Source: Candidatus Methanoperedens sp. (GTDB lineage: Archaea > Halobacteriota > Methanosarcinia > Methanosarcinales > Methanoperedenaceae). Taken from it: a stretch of DNA of 33,898 nucleotides. Shown in pieces: positions 7,480 to 15,965 of the stretch (position 1 is its first letter; the number at the start of each line of letters is the position of its first letter). The stretch is from assembly GCA_026552855.1 (NCBI GenBank), contig JAPMTX010000161.1, positions 1-33,898 of the forward strand, written 5' to 3'. The notes beneath the pieces are model-generated. The model saw only the letters and a list, made by a program, of their open reading frames with translations, had not been told where the DNA came from and did no database searches. A program made the position numbers and the translations under genes.

Positions 7480-7953
7480 TCACACTCTGCACATGAGGTA
7501 TATCTCCTCAGAATCGCTATCATACCCGATCAATCCTGCGTGCCTTGTCCAGTTGATTATTATTTTAAAATAGTCCTCGACATCAGCAGCGGCTATCCTT
7601 TTCTGGATGAATTTCAGGACATCCTCCTTGCTCATCCTGCATTCCCCGGATTCCAGGAGTTTTTCTGTGAGCTCTTTTATTATCGGTACTCTTGCGACTT
7701 TATCCCTTATGATTTTCTTTCTCTCCTGTATGCCTGCATCGAGAAGCCTTTTAGCTTCCCCTGTCAGCTCGATATTGCCATCTGAAACAATAACGAACCC
7801 GAGCAGTTCGGCGCCGTCGATAGAGGGGAGTATCTCATCAAGCTCAAGATCAAAATCCGCTGCAAGGCGGGCAGCGTCTTCCACACCTCCTGCGTCATTG
7901 ACAGCTTCAAGCAATCCTATAATCTCGCTAATTGTCGCTTTCGGAAGAACCAT
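7480..7953 (-). CDS. AAA-associated domain protein of NitT/TauT ABC system
   Basis: A 157-residue, all-helical, acidic protein matching the AAA-associated C-terminal domain usually fused behind the ATPase of nitrate/taurine-type importers. Here it is a separate gene 7 bases after the ATPase stop, so it probably binds the ATPase in trans. The N-terminal part (about 8-70) looks winged-helix-like, with a short DGNIELTGEA hairpin typical of the domain. The second half (85-157) ends in a DYFKIIINWTRHAGLIGYD segment that also resembles this domain. It may regulate transport activity in response to a cytoplasmic ligand; that is inference. The gene ends 15 bases from the convergent PurP-like gene. 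Confidence 0.75.
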   Translation of the reverse strand: MVLPKATISEIIGLLEAVNDAGGVEDAARLAADFDLELDEILPSIDGAELLGFVIVSDGNIELTGEAKRLLDAGIQERKKIIRDKVARVPIIKELTEKLLESGECRMSKEDVLKFIQKRIAAADVEDYFKIIINWTRHAGLIGYDSDSEEIYLMCRV

Positions 7954-7960
7954 GTCTTTA

Positions 7961-8707
7961 CTATACTATTAGTGAATATACCTTATCAACCCATCGATAG
8001 AACTCAGGGTCTTTCCTGTTGCGCGGTCTCTCCAGTTCGATACTTAGATCAGCTATCACTTTTCCGGGGCGGGGCGAGAGTATGATTATGCGGTTAGCCA
8101 TGTACACAGCCTCCTCCACGTTATGGGTTACCATGATCACCGCATCGGGCGGCATGCTTTTATCAGCCCACAGCATAAGCAGTTCGTCTTTTAAGTTCTG
8201 GGCTGTCAGTGCATCAAGGGATGAGAACGGCTCATCCATGCATAACAGCACAGGTTCTACAGCAAGGGCGCGCGCGAACCCGACCCTCTGCTTCATACCG
8301 CCTGAAAGTTCTCGAGGGTATACATTCTCAAACCCGTCAAGCCCCACAGCCTTGATATATTTACAGGCTATATTTTCTCTCTCTTTCTCACGCACACTCT
8401 TAGATTCAAGTACGAGTTCTATATTTTCCTTTACCGTAAGCCATGGGAAAAGCGCGAAATTCTGGAAGACCATGGCTACTTTCGGGTTATCGGGCGCTAT
8501 TACTTCTCCTTTAAAGAGGACTTCTCCTGAAGTAGGTTTCTCAAGTCCGATGATTATCCGCAGGAGTGTGCTCTTTCCGCACCCGGACGGTCCCACGATG
8601 CAAATAAAATCGTTATCTTCTACAGTGAAATTAATATTATCGAGAACAGGTATACTGGTACCATCCGATTCATAGGTTTTAGATACATTTCTTATCTCTA
8701 CGAGCAT
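7961..8707 (-). CDS. ABC transporter ATPase, NitT/TauT (SsuB/TauB) type
   Basis: The nucleotide-binding subunit of an importer of the nitrate/sulfonate/taurine class; 248 residues is the normal length. It has Walker A GPSGCGKST (39-47), Q-loop Gln82 in VFQNFALFPW, signature LSGGMKQR (134-141), Walker B VLLCMDEP (153-160), D-loop SSLD and H-loop His195 in VTHNVEEA. The YxxxDG insertion and PFSSLDALT after Walker B are typical of SsuB/TauB. The fused double permease lies directly upstream (9-base gap) and the AAA-associated domain protein directly downstream, forming one operon. The substrate is unknown because no periplasmic binding protein is encoded nearby. Confidence 0.93.
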   Translation of the reverse strand: MLVEIRNVSKTYESDGTSIPVLDNINFTVEDNDFICIVGPSGCGKSTLLRIIIGLEKPTSGEVLFKGEVIAPDNPKVAMVFQNFALFPWLTVKENIELVLESKSVREKERENIACKYIKAVGLDGFENVYPRELSGGMKQRVGFARALAVEPVLLCMDEPFSSLDALTAQNLKDELLMLWADKSMPPDAVIMVTHNVEEAVYMANRIIILSPRPGKVIADLSIELERPRNRKDPEFYRWVDKVYSLIV

Positions 8708-8716
8708 TCACGCCTC

Positions 8717-10354
8717 TCAATCGAATTTATATTTAGCCAGCGCTCTCCTGTATAACGGCTGCCATATAAGTCTATTCAGGAATATAATGGTCAATGCCAT
8801 ACTGAGCACGGATAACAATACCATGCTTGAATTTGGCGACTCAAATGTAGCTTTATCAAGTAAATATCCTATCCCGAAGAGATAGAATTCCTGCCCTTTA
8901 AAGACAATATATTCAGCAACTATCAGCGTGTTCCAGCCTCCACCCCATGCGGTTATGCTCCCTGTAACAAATGAAGGAAACATTGCAGGTAAAAGAACCT
9001 TTTTCCAGTAGAGTTTCCCTTTGATCCTGAAAGATGTGGCTGCGTTCTCTATATCTTTCGGTATTGACCTTACACCTGACATCAGGTTAAAAAGCAGGTA
9101 CCACTGCATTCCAAGCAGTATGAGGATGATAGCCGCAATATCCAGGCTTCCGTATTTTATGAAAATGACGACCATCGCAGGGAAGAGCGCGATTGCTGGT
9201 ATGGAAGCTGCAACTTCGATCAAAGGCATGAGGTAGGATGAGGCTTTTTTGTTCTTCACTATATAAACGGCGGCAGGAATCGTCCATAGGGTGCAGATTA
9301 CGTAGGCAACGCTTAACCGCAAAAACGAGTACGCTATTGCCAGCGGAATGGAATAAGCATCCTCCGGCAGGTTCAGCATCATTTTGACTACAGAGATAAC
9401 GAGATCATACATGATATAGGCAAGACCCAGGAATAAGATAAGCAGACCAGAAAGCTTCAGAGTGCTTTTAATGATTTTATGCCCGTGGAACAGGATGTAC
9501 AGTGATACGGTTATCCTTGAAAAAACATCGAAGATAAACCGGAATACGTGCTTGACAGCCTTTGTGTTAAAGATGAATTCTCCCGGTCTTTTCTCACCTG
9601 CGTACTCATAATTATATTTGTCAGCCCACGACTGCATCGGTCTCCAGATAAACAGCTCAAGTAAAAGTATGATTATTATCAATGCGGATAATCCGACAAG
9701 CATGAGTGCTATTTTACCTGAATATGTCGTGTCTATCAGAAAGCTTCCAAGCCCAGGCAGTTTATACGTCCCCGAGCCCGCTGAGATAATTTCGGACGCC
9801 ACTAAAAAAAACCATCCTGCTGACCAGGAGACGATGCTGTTGTAAACCAGTTTCGGGACACATGCAGGAAGCGTGAGGTTCTCAAGGCGCTGCCACCTCC
9901 GGACCCCGAAACTATCCGCAGCTTCTATAAGTTCTTTTGGGATGGTGGTAAGGGATTCGTAAACCCCGAAAGCCATGTTCCATGCCATGCTTGTGAAAAT
10001 CAGGAATACTGCTGCAACTTCAACCCCTGGCCTGCCCGGGATAATCCCGATAAAAAACAGAACAGCGGCAGGGAAAAATCCCAGTATGGGAATGGACTGG
10101 AGAATATCCAGGATAGGGAGCATGAACTTTCTTGCCCTTGTATTTGTTGCGGCGACATAGCCGTATGAAAGAGCGAAGCAGAGCGCAAAGAAATAAGCAG
10201 CGCTCATCCGCAGCAAAGAGAATGCGGCATAGTATGGAAGTGATCCAAGCTCGAAGAAATCTATAAAATCAAAAAAATAGAAGGCTAATGTGACTGTGAT
10301 CAAAAAGAGTATAATTGCAAGGATAAAGTGTCCTCTTTTCATTATTAGCTGCAT
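8717..10354 (-). CDS. Fused two-domain ABC permease, NitT/TauT type
   Basis: A 545-residue membrane protein in which two BPD_transp_1 permease domains are joined. The first half spans about residues 10-240 and the second about 300-535, separated by a charged cytoplasmic linker (around 240-270). Each half has an EAA-like coupling segment for the ATPase, ELIEAADSFGVRRWQRLENL in the first and DIENAATSFRIKGKLYWKKV in the second, followed by PAC/PAM and the usual glycine. Fusion gives a pseudo-dimer from one gene. It heads the operon with the ATPase and the AAA-associated protein. No extracellular binding-protein domain is fused and none is encoded next to it. Substrate unknown. Confidence 0.9.
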   Translation of the reverse strand: MQLIMKRGHFILAIILFLITVTLAFYFFDFIDFFELGSLPYYAAFSLLRMSAAYFFALCFALSYGYVAATNTRARKFMLPILDILQSIPILGFFPAAVLFFIGIIPGRPGVEVAAVFLIFTSMAWNMAFGVYESLTTIPKELIEAADSFGVRRWQRLENLTLPACVPKLVYNSIVSWSAGWFFLVASEIISAGSGTYKLPGLGSFLIDTTYSGKIALMLVGLSALIIIILLLELFIWRPMQSWADKYNYEYAGEKRPGEFIFNTKAVKHVFRFIFDVFSRITVSLYILFHGHKIIKSTLKLSGLLILFLGLAYIMYDLVISVVKMMLNLPEDAYSIPLAIAYSFLRLSVAYVICTLWTIPAAVYIVKNKKASSYLMPLIEVAASIPAIALFPAMVVIFIKYGSLDIAAIILILLGMQWYLLFNLMSGVRSIPKDIENAATSFRIKGKLYWKKVLLPAMFPSFVTGSITAWGGGWNTLIVAEYIVFKGQEFYLFGIGYLLDKATFESPNSSMVLLSVLSMALTIIFLNRLIWQPLYRRALAKYKFD

Positions 10355-10407
10355 TCACAGCATGAATAATAACTCTTTTTAAATACATGCTGCTTATATG
10401 AGAATTC

Positions 10408-10647
10408 TTACTGTGCGTTCCGCTTTCCGAGCTTTCCACCAGCTAACTGTCCTGCAATATCGGAGAGCACAAGCAGCGGTATAACTGTCCAGTTAAGACC
10501 TGAGAATATTCGCAGCAAGAACACGAACGGCACGGGGATGTGGATAGCCATCATCCACTGCCTTGAGAATCTGGCGGCTTTGCTCCTCATGTACCCGAAA
10601 GGCAGATTGACCAGAAACACTATCAGCATCAGTTCATTTATCGACAT
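10408..10647 (-). CDS. Small membrane protein, unknown
   Basis: A 79-residue protein with two or three predicted transmembrane segments (about 5-20, 31-47, 52-68) separated by a basic loop (SKAARFSRQW). It ends in a short basic tail. It does not match a family I recognise. It is upstream of the ABC operon on the same strand with a 53-base gap, so it may be transcribed with it, and divergent from the CcmH-like gene. The coding call rests on the clean alternation of hydrophobic and charged segments and on filling the space between neighbours. Confidence 0.55.
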   Translation of the reverse strand: MSINELMLIVFLVNLPFGYMRSKAARFSRQWMMAIHIPVPFVFLLRIFSGLNWTVIPLLVLSDIAGQLAGGKLGKRNAQ

Positions 10648-10736
10648 TGTCCTATCCTGTCCAACTTCTTTTTTGCATCTCCTTATTTATCTAGTTTGTG
10701 TTCTGGCACAGCTTGGATTCTACTTTACATTTGTCG

Positions 10737-10750
10737 TAAACTATAAATAG
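10737..10750 (+). promoter_or_regulatory. Box A promoter element of ccmH-like gene
   Basis: AACTATAAATAG is a good archaeal TATA element. The expected transcription start near 10772 would leave a leader of about 38 bases before the ATG at 10810. Confidence 0.5.
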
Positions 10751-10809
10751 GCTTCACATCAATTTTAAAGATGAGGTTTACAGGGTATGAGCCGGAATAG
10801 AACAGGTAT

Positions 10810-12207
10810 ATGAGGGACAATAAATCAGTGCTTAAAGCAATTCTACTGTTTGCCCCGTTATTAACCGCAGTATCCATCCATACGGCGATGGCGGAAGAGG
10901 ATATGACCCCGGTATGCCCGTGCGAATGCGCCATGGTTATATCAGCATGTGACTGCACGACTGCGATACAGGTCAAAAAAGAGATATCGCAGATGGAAGG
11001 TACAGGTTTTTCGGAAAAACAGATCATAAGCGCACTTCAGGCTGAGTACGGAGGCGGAATCCTTGTGCGTCCCGAAAAAAAAGACCCGTCGCCGCTCTGG
11101 ATTGCGGGGATACTGTTAGTCCCCGTACTTATGTTCCTCGGATATATCTTAGCCAGAAAGCCAGACAACGGGATTATACCTGCTGGTGAGGAATACGAGA
11201 GACAATTTGAAGAGGAATACCAAAGCTTTGTTTCTAAGCAGGAGGAGAATGTGAAAACAGGAGCAGGTATGAAACTCGCCTGGGGCATTCCCGTATTTGC
11301 GATATTGCTCTCGCTGTATCTCCTGAGCACAGCCTCAGCTGGCATTACGGGCGGGAGAGACGGGAGTCCGGCACAAGAAGAGAGCAGAGCCGGGGTGAAT
11401 TATTCGATCGACGGGCATGTCCTGAGCAACCAGAGCTACAGTATACGCGTCGTTCTTGATCACATATTCATCTCAAAGAGGAACGGCTCACTTGAGGTTG
11501 CTGAGATGGTCGTTTTCAGGAACGAGGGTCCGCAGATACATTACAGCAGGGATAACCACACGTTCTTTGCCATATCCACGCCTCCTGGGATTAAGGACCT
11601 GAAAACCCAGGCAATGGAGTGCTGCCTTGTGGAAGAAGAGGGTACAGTGCTCATGGACCCGATGCAGCCCATCAAGCCAGAGGAGAACTTCGAGATGAAG
11701 ATATCGTATACTCTTGCTCCCCGGGGCTTGGCGTACGTGTTTAATAAAAGCACAGTATACAATACGACTGACCTGTCAATATTCGTTGATAAAGAGGCGG
11801 GGACAGGTATCCAGGGGTCGTACGAGACCGTAACTCTTAACGGGAACAGGTACGATGTTACGTCTTTTAATGATCTCGGTGCAGGGAGAACTGTCCGTAT
11901 CCCGATTAAAATTGAGCAGGAGCCAGGCTACCTGTATGCAGGAATCGGACTTGTCTTACTGTTTTCTGCCGGGCTGGGATATCATTTCAAGGGGAAATTG
12001 ACAGGAAAAAGAGAAAAAGGATATACTCTTCCGGAGCTTGAGCTTGAGAAAAGAAGGATTTTCCAGGCTATCTACGGGTTTGAGAAACATGAGGGGACAG
12101 AAAGGACAGAAGAGTACAGGAGATTGATGGAAGAGTACAGGCAGAAAGCAATCCAGATATTTATTAGAATAGATAAAATAAAAACCAAACAGAAATATTG
12201 GAGATAG
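10810..12207 (+). CDS. CcmH-like cytochrome c maturation protein with CcmI-like tail
   Basis: A 465-residue membrane protein. A signal peptide (about 1-28, cleavage near AMA) is followed by a CcmH-like outer domain (32-89). That domain has a dense cysteine cluster, Cys36, 38, 40, 47 and 49, then FSEKQIISALQAEYGGGILVRP, the typical CcmH helix and end. CcmH reduces or presents apocytochrome CXXCH thiols for heme ligation. Transmembrane helices lie at 97-115, 157-178 and 374-393. An outer beta-rich domain spans about 195-370, and a cytoplasmic helical tail spans 407-455. The tail's ELEKRRIFQAIYGFE...EEYRRLMEEYRQKA pattern recalls the region after the helix in CcmI/CycH. The five-Cys cluster differs from the usual two-cysteine LRCxxC site. 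It has its own promoter. Confidence 0.7.
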   Translation: MRDNKSVLKAILLFAPLLTAVSIHTAMAEEDMTPVCPCECAMVISACDCTTAIQVKKEISQMEGTGFSEKQIISALQAEYGGGILVRPEKKDPSPLWIAGILLVPVLMFLGYILARKPDNGIIPAGEEYERQFEEEYQSFVSKQEENVKTGAGMKLAWGIPVFAILLSLYLLSTASAGITGGRDGSPAQEESRAGVNYSIDGHVLSNQSYSIRVVLDHIFISKRNGSLEVAEMVVFRNEGPQIHYSRDNHTFFAISTPPGIKDLKTQAMECCLVEEEGTVLMDPMQPIKPEENFEMKISYTLAPRGLAYVFNKSTVYNTTDLSIFVDKEAGTGIQGSYETVTLNGNRYDVTSFNDLGAGRTVRIPIKIEQEPGYLYAGIGLVLLFSAGLGYHFKGKLTGKREKGYTLPELELEKRRIFQAIYGFEKHEGTERTEEYRRLMEEYRQKAIQIFIRIDKIKTKQKYWR

Positions 12208-12323
12208 CCTGAGGAGTACTGGAGTAGATACGCAGCAGCAGAAGGAGAACTTTACACTCACCGTAAAATACATATATTCATATATCCATTAAAAATCAAA
12301 GTAAAATAAAGGAGAAAATAAAT

Positions 12324-12515
12324 ATGCAGATAGACCCGGTTTGTGGAATGCAGGTTGATGAGACCACGGCGCAGTACAAGATGGAGTATAAGGGAAAGAC
12401 CTATTATTTCTGCGCCCCAGGATGCAAAAAAGCGTTTGAATCAGAGCCGGAAAGATTCCTGAAGGGCGGACCTGAAGGAATGCCGGGTAAGAAGCCCTGG
12501 TGGAAGTTCTGGTAG
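12324..12515 (+). CDS. YHS domain protein, metal-binding
   Basis: A 63-residue protein that is essentially one YHS domain: DPVCGM (4-9), the central TYYFCAPGCKKAFESEPERF (26-45), with Cys7, Cys30 and Cys34 as likely metal ligands (Cu, Zn or similar heavy metal). The tail is Pro/Trp-rich (KKPWWKFW). Such stand-alone domains act as metal sensors or chaperones and also occur in P-type ATPases. The start is fixed by AAAGGAG 10-14 bases upstream. It is 116 bases after the CcmH-like gene, and a TATA-like run (CATATATTCATATATCC, about 12270-12287) suggests its own promoter. Confidence 0.88.
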   Translation: MQIDPVCGMQVDETTAQYKMEYKGKTYYFCAPGCKKAFESEPERFLKGGPEGMPGKKPWWKFW

Positions 12516-12555
12516 TTCGCATTGATACTTTTCCAGAGAAGAGAACGAAGGGAAC

Positions 12556-12957
12556 ATGAGGGTATCAGGAATTATAATAGTTATATCCATTATATCCGTA
12601 CTGGCTGCAGTTGTAATCAGCGGATGTTTATCCGGCGGCAACCCTCCTGATGATTTACTTAAGCCGAGGGAGAACTCGGAGGCAGGAATAAAAATAACTG
12701 CCATCTACCTGCCGGATATCACGAATGCCACTGCCTTTGAGATCAAGGTCACAGCTCATAAGGACTATAACGACAAGTTCGATAAGATCTCATACCTTCG
12801 GGATTCAAGCGGGAGAACATACCAGCCGATCTCCTATGAGGGTGAAGGAGGGCATCATGCAAGCGGAATCCTACGTTTCCCCAGGATCGAAAGCAAAAGA
12901 TTTGAGCTTGTGATAAAGGACATAGCAGGTGTGGAGGAGAGGATCTTTAAGTGGTAG
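12556..12957 (+). CDS. Lipoprotein, unknown
   Basis: A 133-residue exported lipoprotein. The N-terminus has a hydrophobic signal (5-20) and a lipobox VISGC with the modified cysteine at Cys24, followed by a short linker and one beta-rich domain (about 45-133) that resembles an Ig-like fold. No enzymatic motif was seen. The last two codons overlap the GTG of the 41-residue ORF by seven bases. It therefore heads a tightly packed run: lipoprotein, 41-aa ORF, ubiquitin-like protein, DUF63 protein. The family is unknown to me. Confidence 0.7.
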   Translation: MRVSGIIIVISIISVLAAVVISGCLSGGNPPDDLLKPRENSEAGIKITAIYLPDITNATAFEIKVTAHKDYNDKFDKISYLRDSSGRTYQPISYEGEGGHHASGILRFPRIESKRFELVIKDIAGVEERIFKW

Positions 12958-13076
12958 GCTCGGCGGCTCTGCTGCTGATATCAGTTCTCAGTATGCTGCC
13001 TGAGGTCGCAGATACGATAGACGGTACATTCAAGATGATGAGAATAGAATTTAAGAGGATGCTGAGGTACGATTGA
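12951..13076 (+). CDS. 41-residue membrane-anchored ORF
   Basis: A short ORF from GTG 12951 (inside the lipoprotein 3' end) to TGA 13074-13076. It has a hydrophobic N-terminal helix (VVGSAALLLISVLSMLP) and a basic, amphipathic C-terminal half (about 22-41). It fills the whole gap between the lipoprotein and the ubiquitin-like gene and overlaps both: seven bases with the former and four (TTGA) with the latter. That chain of overlaps is the main argument that it is translated. It resembles no family that I know and could merely be a translational link. Confidence 0.5.
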   Translation: MVGSAALLLISVLSMLPEVADTIDGTFKMMRIEFKRMLRYD

Positions 13077-13366
13077 GAATAAAGGTACATTACGATTTCA
13101 CGCACAAGGTACTGATGGGCGACGCTGAGGTTTTTGAGCTTGCCGAAGGGGCAAGGCTCGGGGAACTGCTGCATGCCATTGATGCAAAAATAATCAGGGC
13201 AGGGAAAGAAAAGGGTATCGACACAGCTTATAAGACTACTCTTGCTGGCGACCAGTTGAATGGATGTACGGTCTTTATAAACGGCGCTGCGCCTGAAAAG
13301 ATGCTTGAACATGAGCTTCACGACGGGGACAGGGTGGAATTCGTTTACGGGTTCTGCGGCGGGTGA
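13073..13366 (+). CDS. MoaD/ThiS-like ubiquitin-fold protein (SAMP-like)
   Basis: A 97-residue beta-grasp protein ending in Gly-Gly (YGFCGG), the feature needed for C-terminal adenylation or thiocarboxylation in MoaD, ThiS and archaeal SAMPs. It has the typical order: strand (RIKVHY), helix with a Leu-rich ARLGELLHAI, GCTVFINGAAPEK and the final strand DGDRVEFVYGF. A 16-residue charged segment before DQLNGCTVFING is longer than in compact MoaD. It starts at TTG 13073, overlapping the previous stop by four bases, and its stop overlaps the next GTG by four (GTGA). A sulfur-carrier or protein-modifier role is plausible. No E1-like enzyme is in the window. Confidence 0.8.
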   Translation: MRIKVHYDFTHKVLMGDAEVFELAEGARLGELLHAIDAKIIRAGKEKGIDTAYKTTLAGDQLNGCTVFINGAAPEKMLEHELHDGDRVEFVYGFCGG

Positions 13367-14205
13367 CGATGAACGGATTAATCGATTTCATAAACAGGAA
13401 TTATATCGACGGCATCATCAATGATACAAGCTATAATCATATCGACATGGTCACGTATGCCCTCGTTTTATTTGCCGGCGTCTACGCAGTATTAAAACTG
13501 TTGAATAAGCTGAGCGTGAGTATCAATGAAGAATTCGTGCTCGCCACGGTCCCTTATGTCTTCATGGGCTCGGTGTTCAGGGTAATAGAGGATGCAGATC
13601 TTTTTAAACCTCCGGTTAAATATCTTTTTATTACACCTCTCATTTACTTTGTGATATTTGCAGTATGTTTTACCGTACTTCTTCTGGCAAGGTACCTTGA
13701 AAGAACAGGAAGAATAAAAAATTATATCCCCGTTTACAGAGGCGCAGGGATAATATTATCCATAGCAGGCATCATCGTACTTGTTTATAACTCTTATAGC
13801 TGGAATTTTGATATATTAGTATATAGCCTAGTGCCTGCGGTAGGATTGACTGGCATTATCAGTAAGATGTCGCCGGTCATTAAAATGGTGTATCTCCGCA
13901 GCAGGGTATATTCTTTTGTGATCTTCTCGTTTTTGCTCGATTCGTTCACTACCTATATCGGCGTCGATCTCCTGGGATATACGAACAAGCATCCTTTCAG
14001 CATTCTCCTTGCATCCATCTTCGGGACGGGATTTATACTGGTTCCTCTATCCCTTATCCTCGTGATGTTGATCATCCTGCTACTTGAGAAGGATTCAAAA
14101 GGTGACAGGAACGAGGATGAGAAGTACATGACGATACTGACGCTGATAGTTCTCGGTCTCTCCATGGGAGCAAGGAATTTGCTTGCAATAGCCCTGGGGG
14201 TCTAA
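13363..14205 (+). CDS. DUF63 family integral membrane protein
   Basis: An archaeal polytopic membrane protein of 280 residues with about seven to eight transmembrane segments. The DUF63 hallmark MGSVFRVIEDADLF lies around residues 68-81, followed by a PLIYF helix; the later segment DSFTTYIGVDLLGY (about 194-207) is also typical. The molecular function of DUF63 is unknown. It is translationally coupled to the ubiquitin-like gene through GTGA; an ATG two codons in (13369) is the alternative start. The gene closes the four-gene overlapping run. Confidence 0.85.
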   Translation: MTMNGLIDFINRNYIDGIINDTSYNHIDMVTYALVLFAGVYAVLKLLNKLSVSINEEFVLATVPYVFMGSVFRVIEDADLFKPPVKYLFITPLIYFVIFAVCFTVLLLARYLERTGRIKNYIPVYRGAGIILSIAGIIVLVYNSYSWNFDILVYSLVPAVGLTGIISKMSPVIKMVYLRSRVYSFVIFSFLLDSFTTYIGVDLLGYTNKHPFSILLASIFGTGFILVPLSLILVMLIILLLEKDSKGDRNEDEKYMTILTLIVLGLSMGARNLLAIALGV

Positions 14206-14243
14206 GGCGCTTTTAATGATAGTGCACCTATCTGGAATCAGGG

Positions 14244-15965
14244 CTAATCTATTACAGGCTCGATCACCCTGAGTGCATCCACGTCCACGAGACCCATGTC
14301 AGTTATCTTGAGAGAAGGTATGACCGGCAGCGCCAGGAACGATGCCTGTATGAACGGCACATCAAGCCTGCATCCCATCTTTTTGATAATGCTGTACAGT
14401 TCTTTTAATTTCCTGTCAACCGCGTATGCGTTCTCAGTGCTGAGTATCCCGGCAAAGGGGAGATGCAGGTAATCTAATACCCTGTCTTTTGCGAGCACTA
14501 TCCCGCCCTGGAGTTCCCTGAGCCTGTTCGCACAGAGAGCCATATCCCCAAAATTCGTCCCCACAACGATCACATTGTGCGCATCGTGCGCAATGCTCTG
14601 TCCCATCGCTCCCTCTTTCAGGTTGAAGCCCCGGACAAAGCCCCTTCCGATGTTGCCAGATTTCCCGTGGCGCTCGATCACAGCGACTGAAAGTATATCG
14701 CGCTCTACATCCGGCAGCACTGTCTGCTCATCAGTTTTTAATTCCTCGATACTTCTTTTAGTTATGAGTTTGCCGGGTACGATCTCTATCAGGCGGGCGG
14801 ATACCGTCTTTTTCCCCGAACGGATTCTCAGGTCGTCAGGAGTTATTTCTCTGTATTTCAAAGTCTTGAAAATATACCTGGGATACTTTGCCGCAGTTAT
14901 TTTCGGGTCAGTCTCGCCTCGTACCAGCACTCTTTTTATGCTGAATGCCTCAAGGTCATCGAGTATAACAAGGTTCGCTCTTCTGCCGATGCTTATCGAG
15001 CCAACAAGCTGATCTATCCTGTAATGCCGGGCTGCGTTGATTGAGGCTAAGGATACCGCCTCGACCGGGTCCATCCCAAGCTTAACTGCAGACCTTACAA
15101 GCGCATCCATATGTCCTTTTATGAGGTCGGCAGGATGCTTGTCGTCAGTGGCAAAAAAGAAGTTCTCAAGTGATATTCCCGAGTGCAGCAGTCTGGGTAC
15201 GAAATCATCAAGGCACTTTGCAGCCGAGCCCTCGCGCAGTATGACCTTCATACCGAGGCGCGCCTTTTCCAGCGCTTCCTCGTACGTTACGGATTCATGG
15301 TCACTTGAGATACCGGCGCTCATGTAACCGAACAGCTCCCTCCCCCGCAAGCCAGGACAGTGTCCGTCCACCACAAGCTTTCTTTCAAGGGCTGCCGAGG
15401 TCATGCCCAGCTTCTCTGCGTCGCCGCGAAGGACTGCAGGATAATCCATCACCTCTCCAAGCCCTACGACATATTTTTTATCGAGGAATTTTCTTATCTC
15501 CGCTGTCCCTATCCTTGCACCGGGAGTCTCAAGGGAGCTTGAGGGCACGCAGGATGAAATAGTGACAAAGACATCGATAGGAAGCTGTTTTGCCTCGCGC
15601 AGCACAAGCCGGAATCCTTTTGTACCGAGGATATTGATTATCTCATGAGGGTCGATGATTATACCCGTAGTCCCGTGCAGCATTGACTGGCGTGCAAACT
15701 GGGTCAGGGTTACCATGCTTGACTCAAAATGCACATGACCGTCTATGAGCCCGGGAGAGACATGGGCGTTTTTTACATCAAGGATCTGTGTCTTTGCGCC
15801 GCACAGTTCGTCCACATCGCCTATACCGGCTATGAATCCCGATGATATCGCTATATCGCCTTTCGTGATTTCTTTAGTATTGACGTTTATAATCCTGCAA
15901 TTTTTTAATACCAGATCGGATTTTATCTCGCCTTTCCCTGCCAGGACCTTCTCCTTCAAAAACAT
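14244..15965 (-). CDS. ade: Adenine deaminase
   Basis: A metal-dependent amidohydrolase converting adenine to hypoxanthine and ammonia in purine salvage; 573 residues is the normal length. Metal-site motifs are GLIDGHVHFESS (72-83), DPHEI (105-109), GHCPGL (201-206), SSDHES (220-225) and ATDDKHPADL (272-281). The C-terminal adenine-deaminase domain follows with NIGRGFVRGFNLKEGAMGQS, DAHNVIVVGTN and the final beta domain. A box A candidate (CTTTTTACA, minus strand, 15987-15995) is centred about 26 bases before the ATG, so the mRNA is probably leaderless. No purine transporter is adjacent; the PurP-like gene 7 kb away is not linked by operon. Confidence 0.93.
   Translation of the reverse strand: MFLKEKVLAGKGEIKSDLVLKNCRIINVNTKEITKGDIAISSGFIAGIGDVDELCGAKTQILDVKNAHVSPGLIDGHVHFESSMVTLTQFARQSMLHGTTGIIIDPHEIINILGTKGFRLVLREAKQLPIDVFVTISSCVPSSSLETPGARIGTAEIRKFLDKKYVVGLGEVMDYPAVLRGDAEKLGMTSAALERKLVVDGHCPGLRGRELFGYMSAGISSDHESVTYEEALEKARLGMKVILREGSAAKCLDDFVPRLLHSGISLENFFFATDDKHPADLIKGHMDALVRSAVKLGMDPVEAVSLASINAARHYRIDQLVGSISIGRRANLVILDDLEAFSIKRVLVRGETDPKITAAKYPRYIFKTLKYREITPDDLRIRSGKKTVSARLIEIVPGKLITKRSIEELKTDEQTVLPDVERDILSVAVIERHGKSGNIGRGFVRGFNLKEGAMGQSIAHDAHNVIVVGTNFGDMALCANRLRELQGGIVLAKDRVLDYLHLPFAGILSTENAYAVDRKLKELYSIIKKMGCRLDVPFIQASFLALPVIPSLKITDMGLVDVDALRVIEPVID

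Noticed and set aside
8019-8675. Plus-strand frame of 218 codons
   Set aside because: Antisense to the ABC ATPase, which has all motifs.
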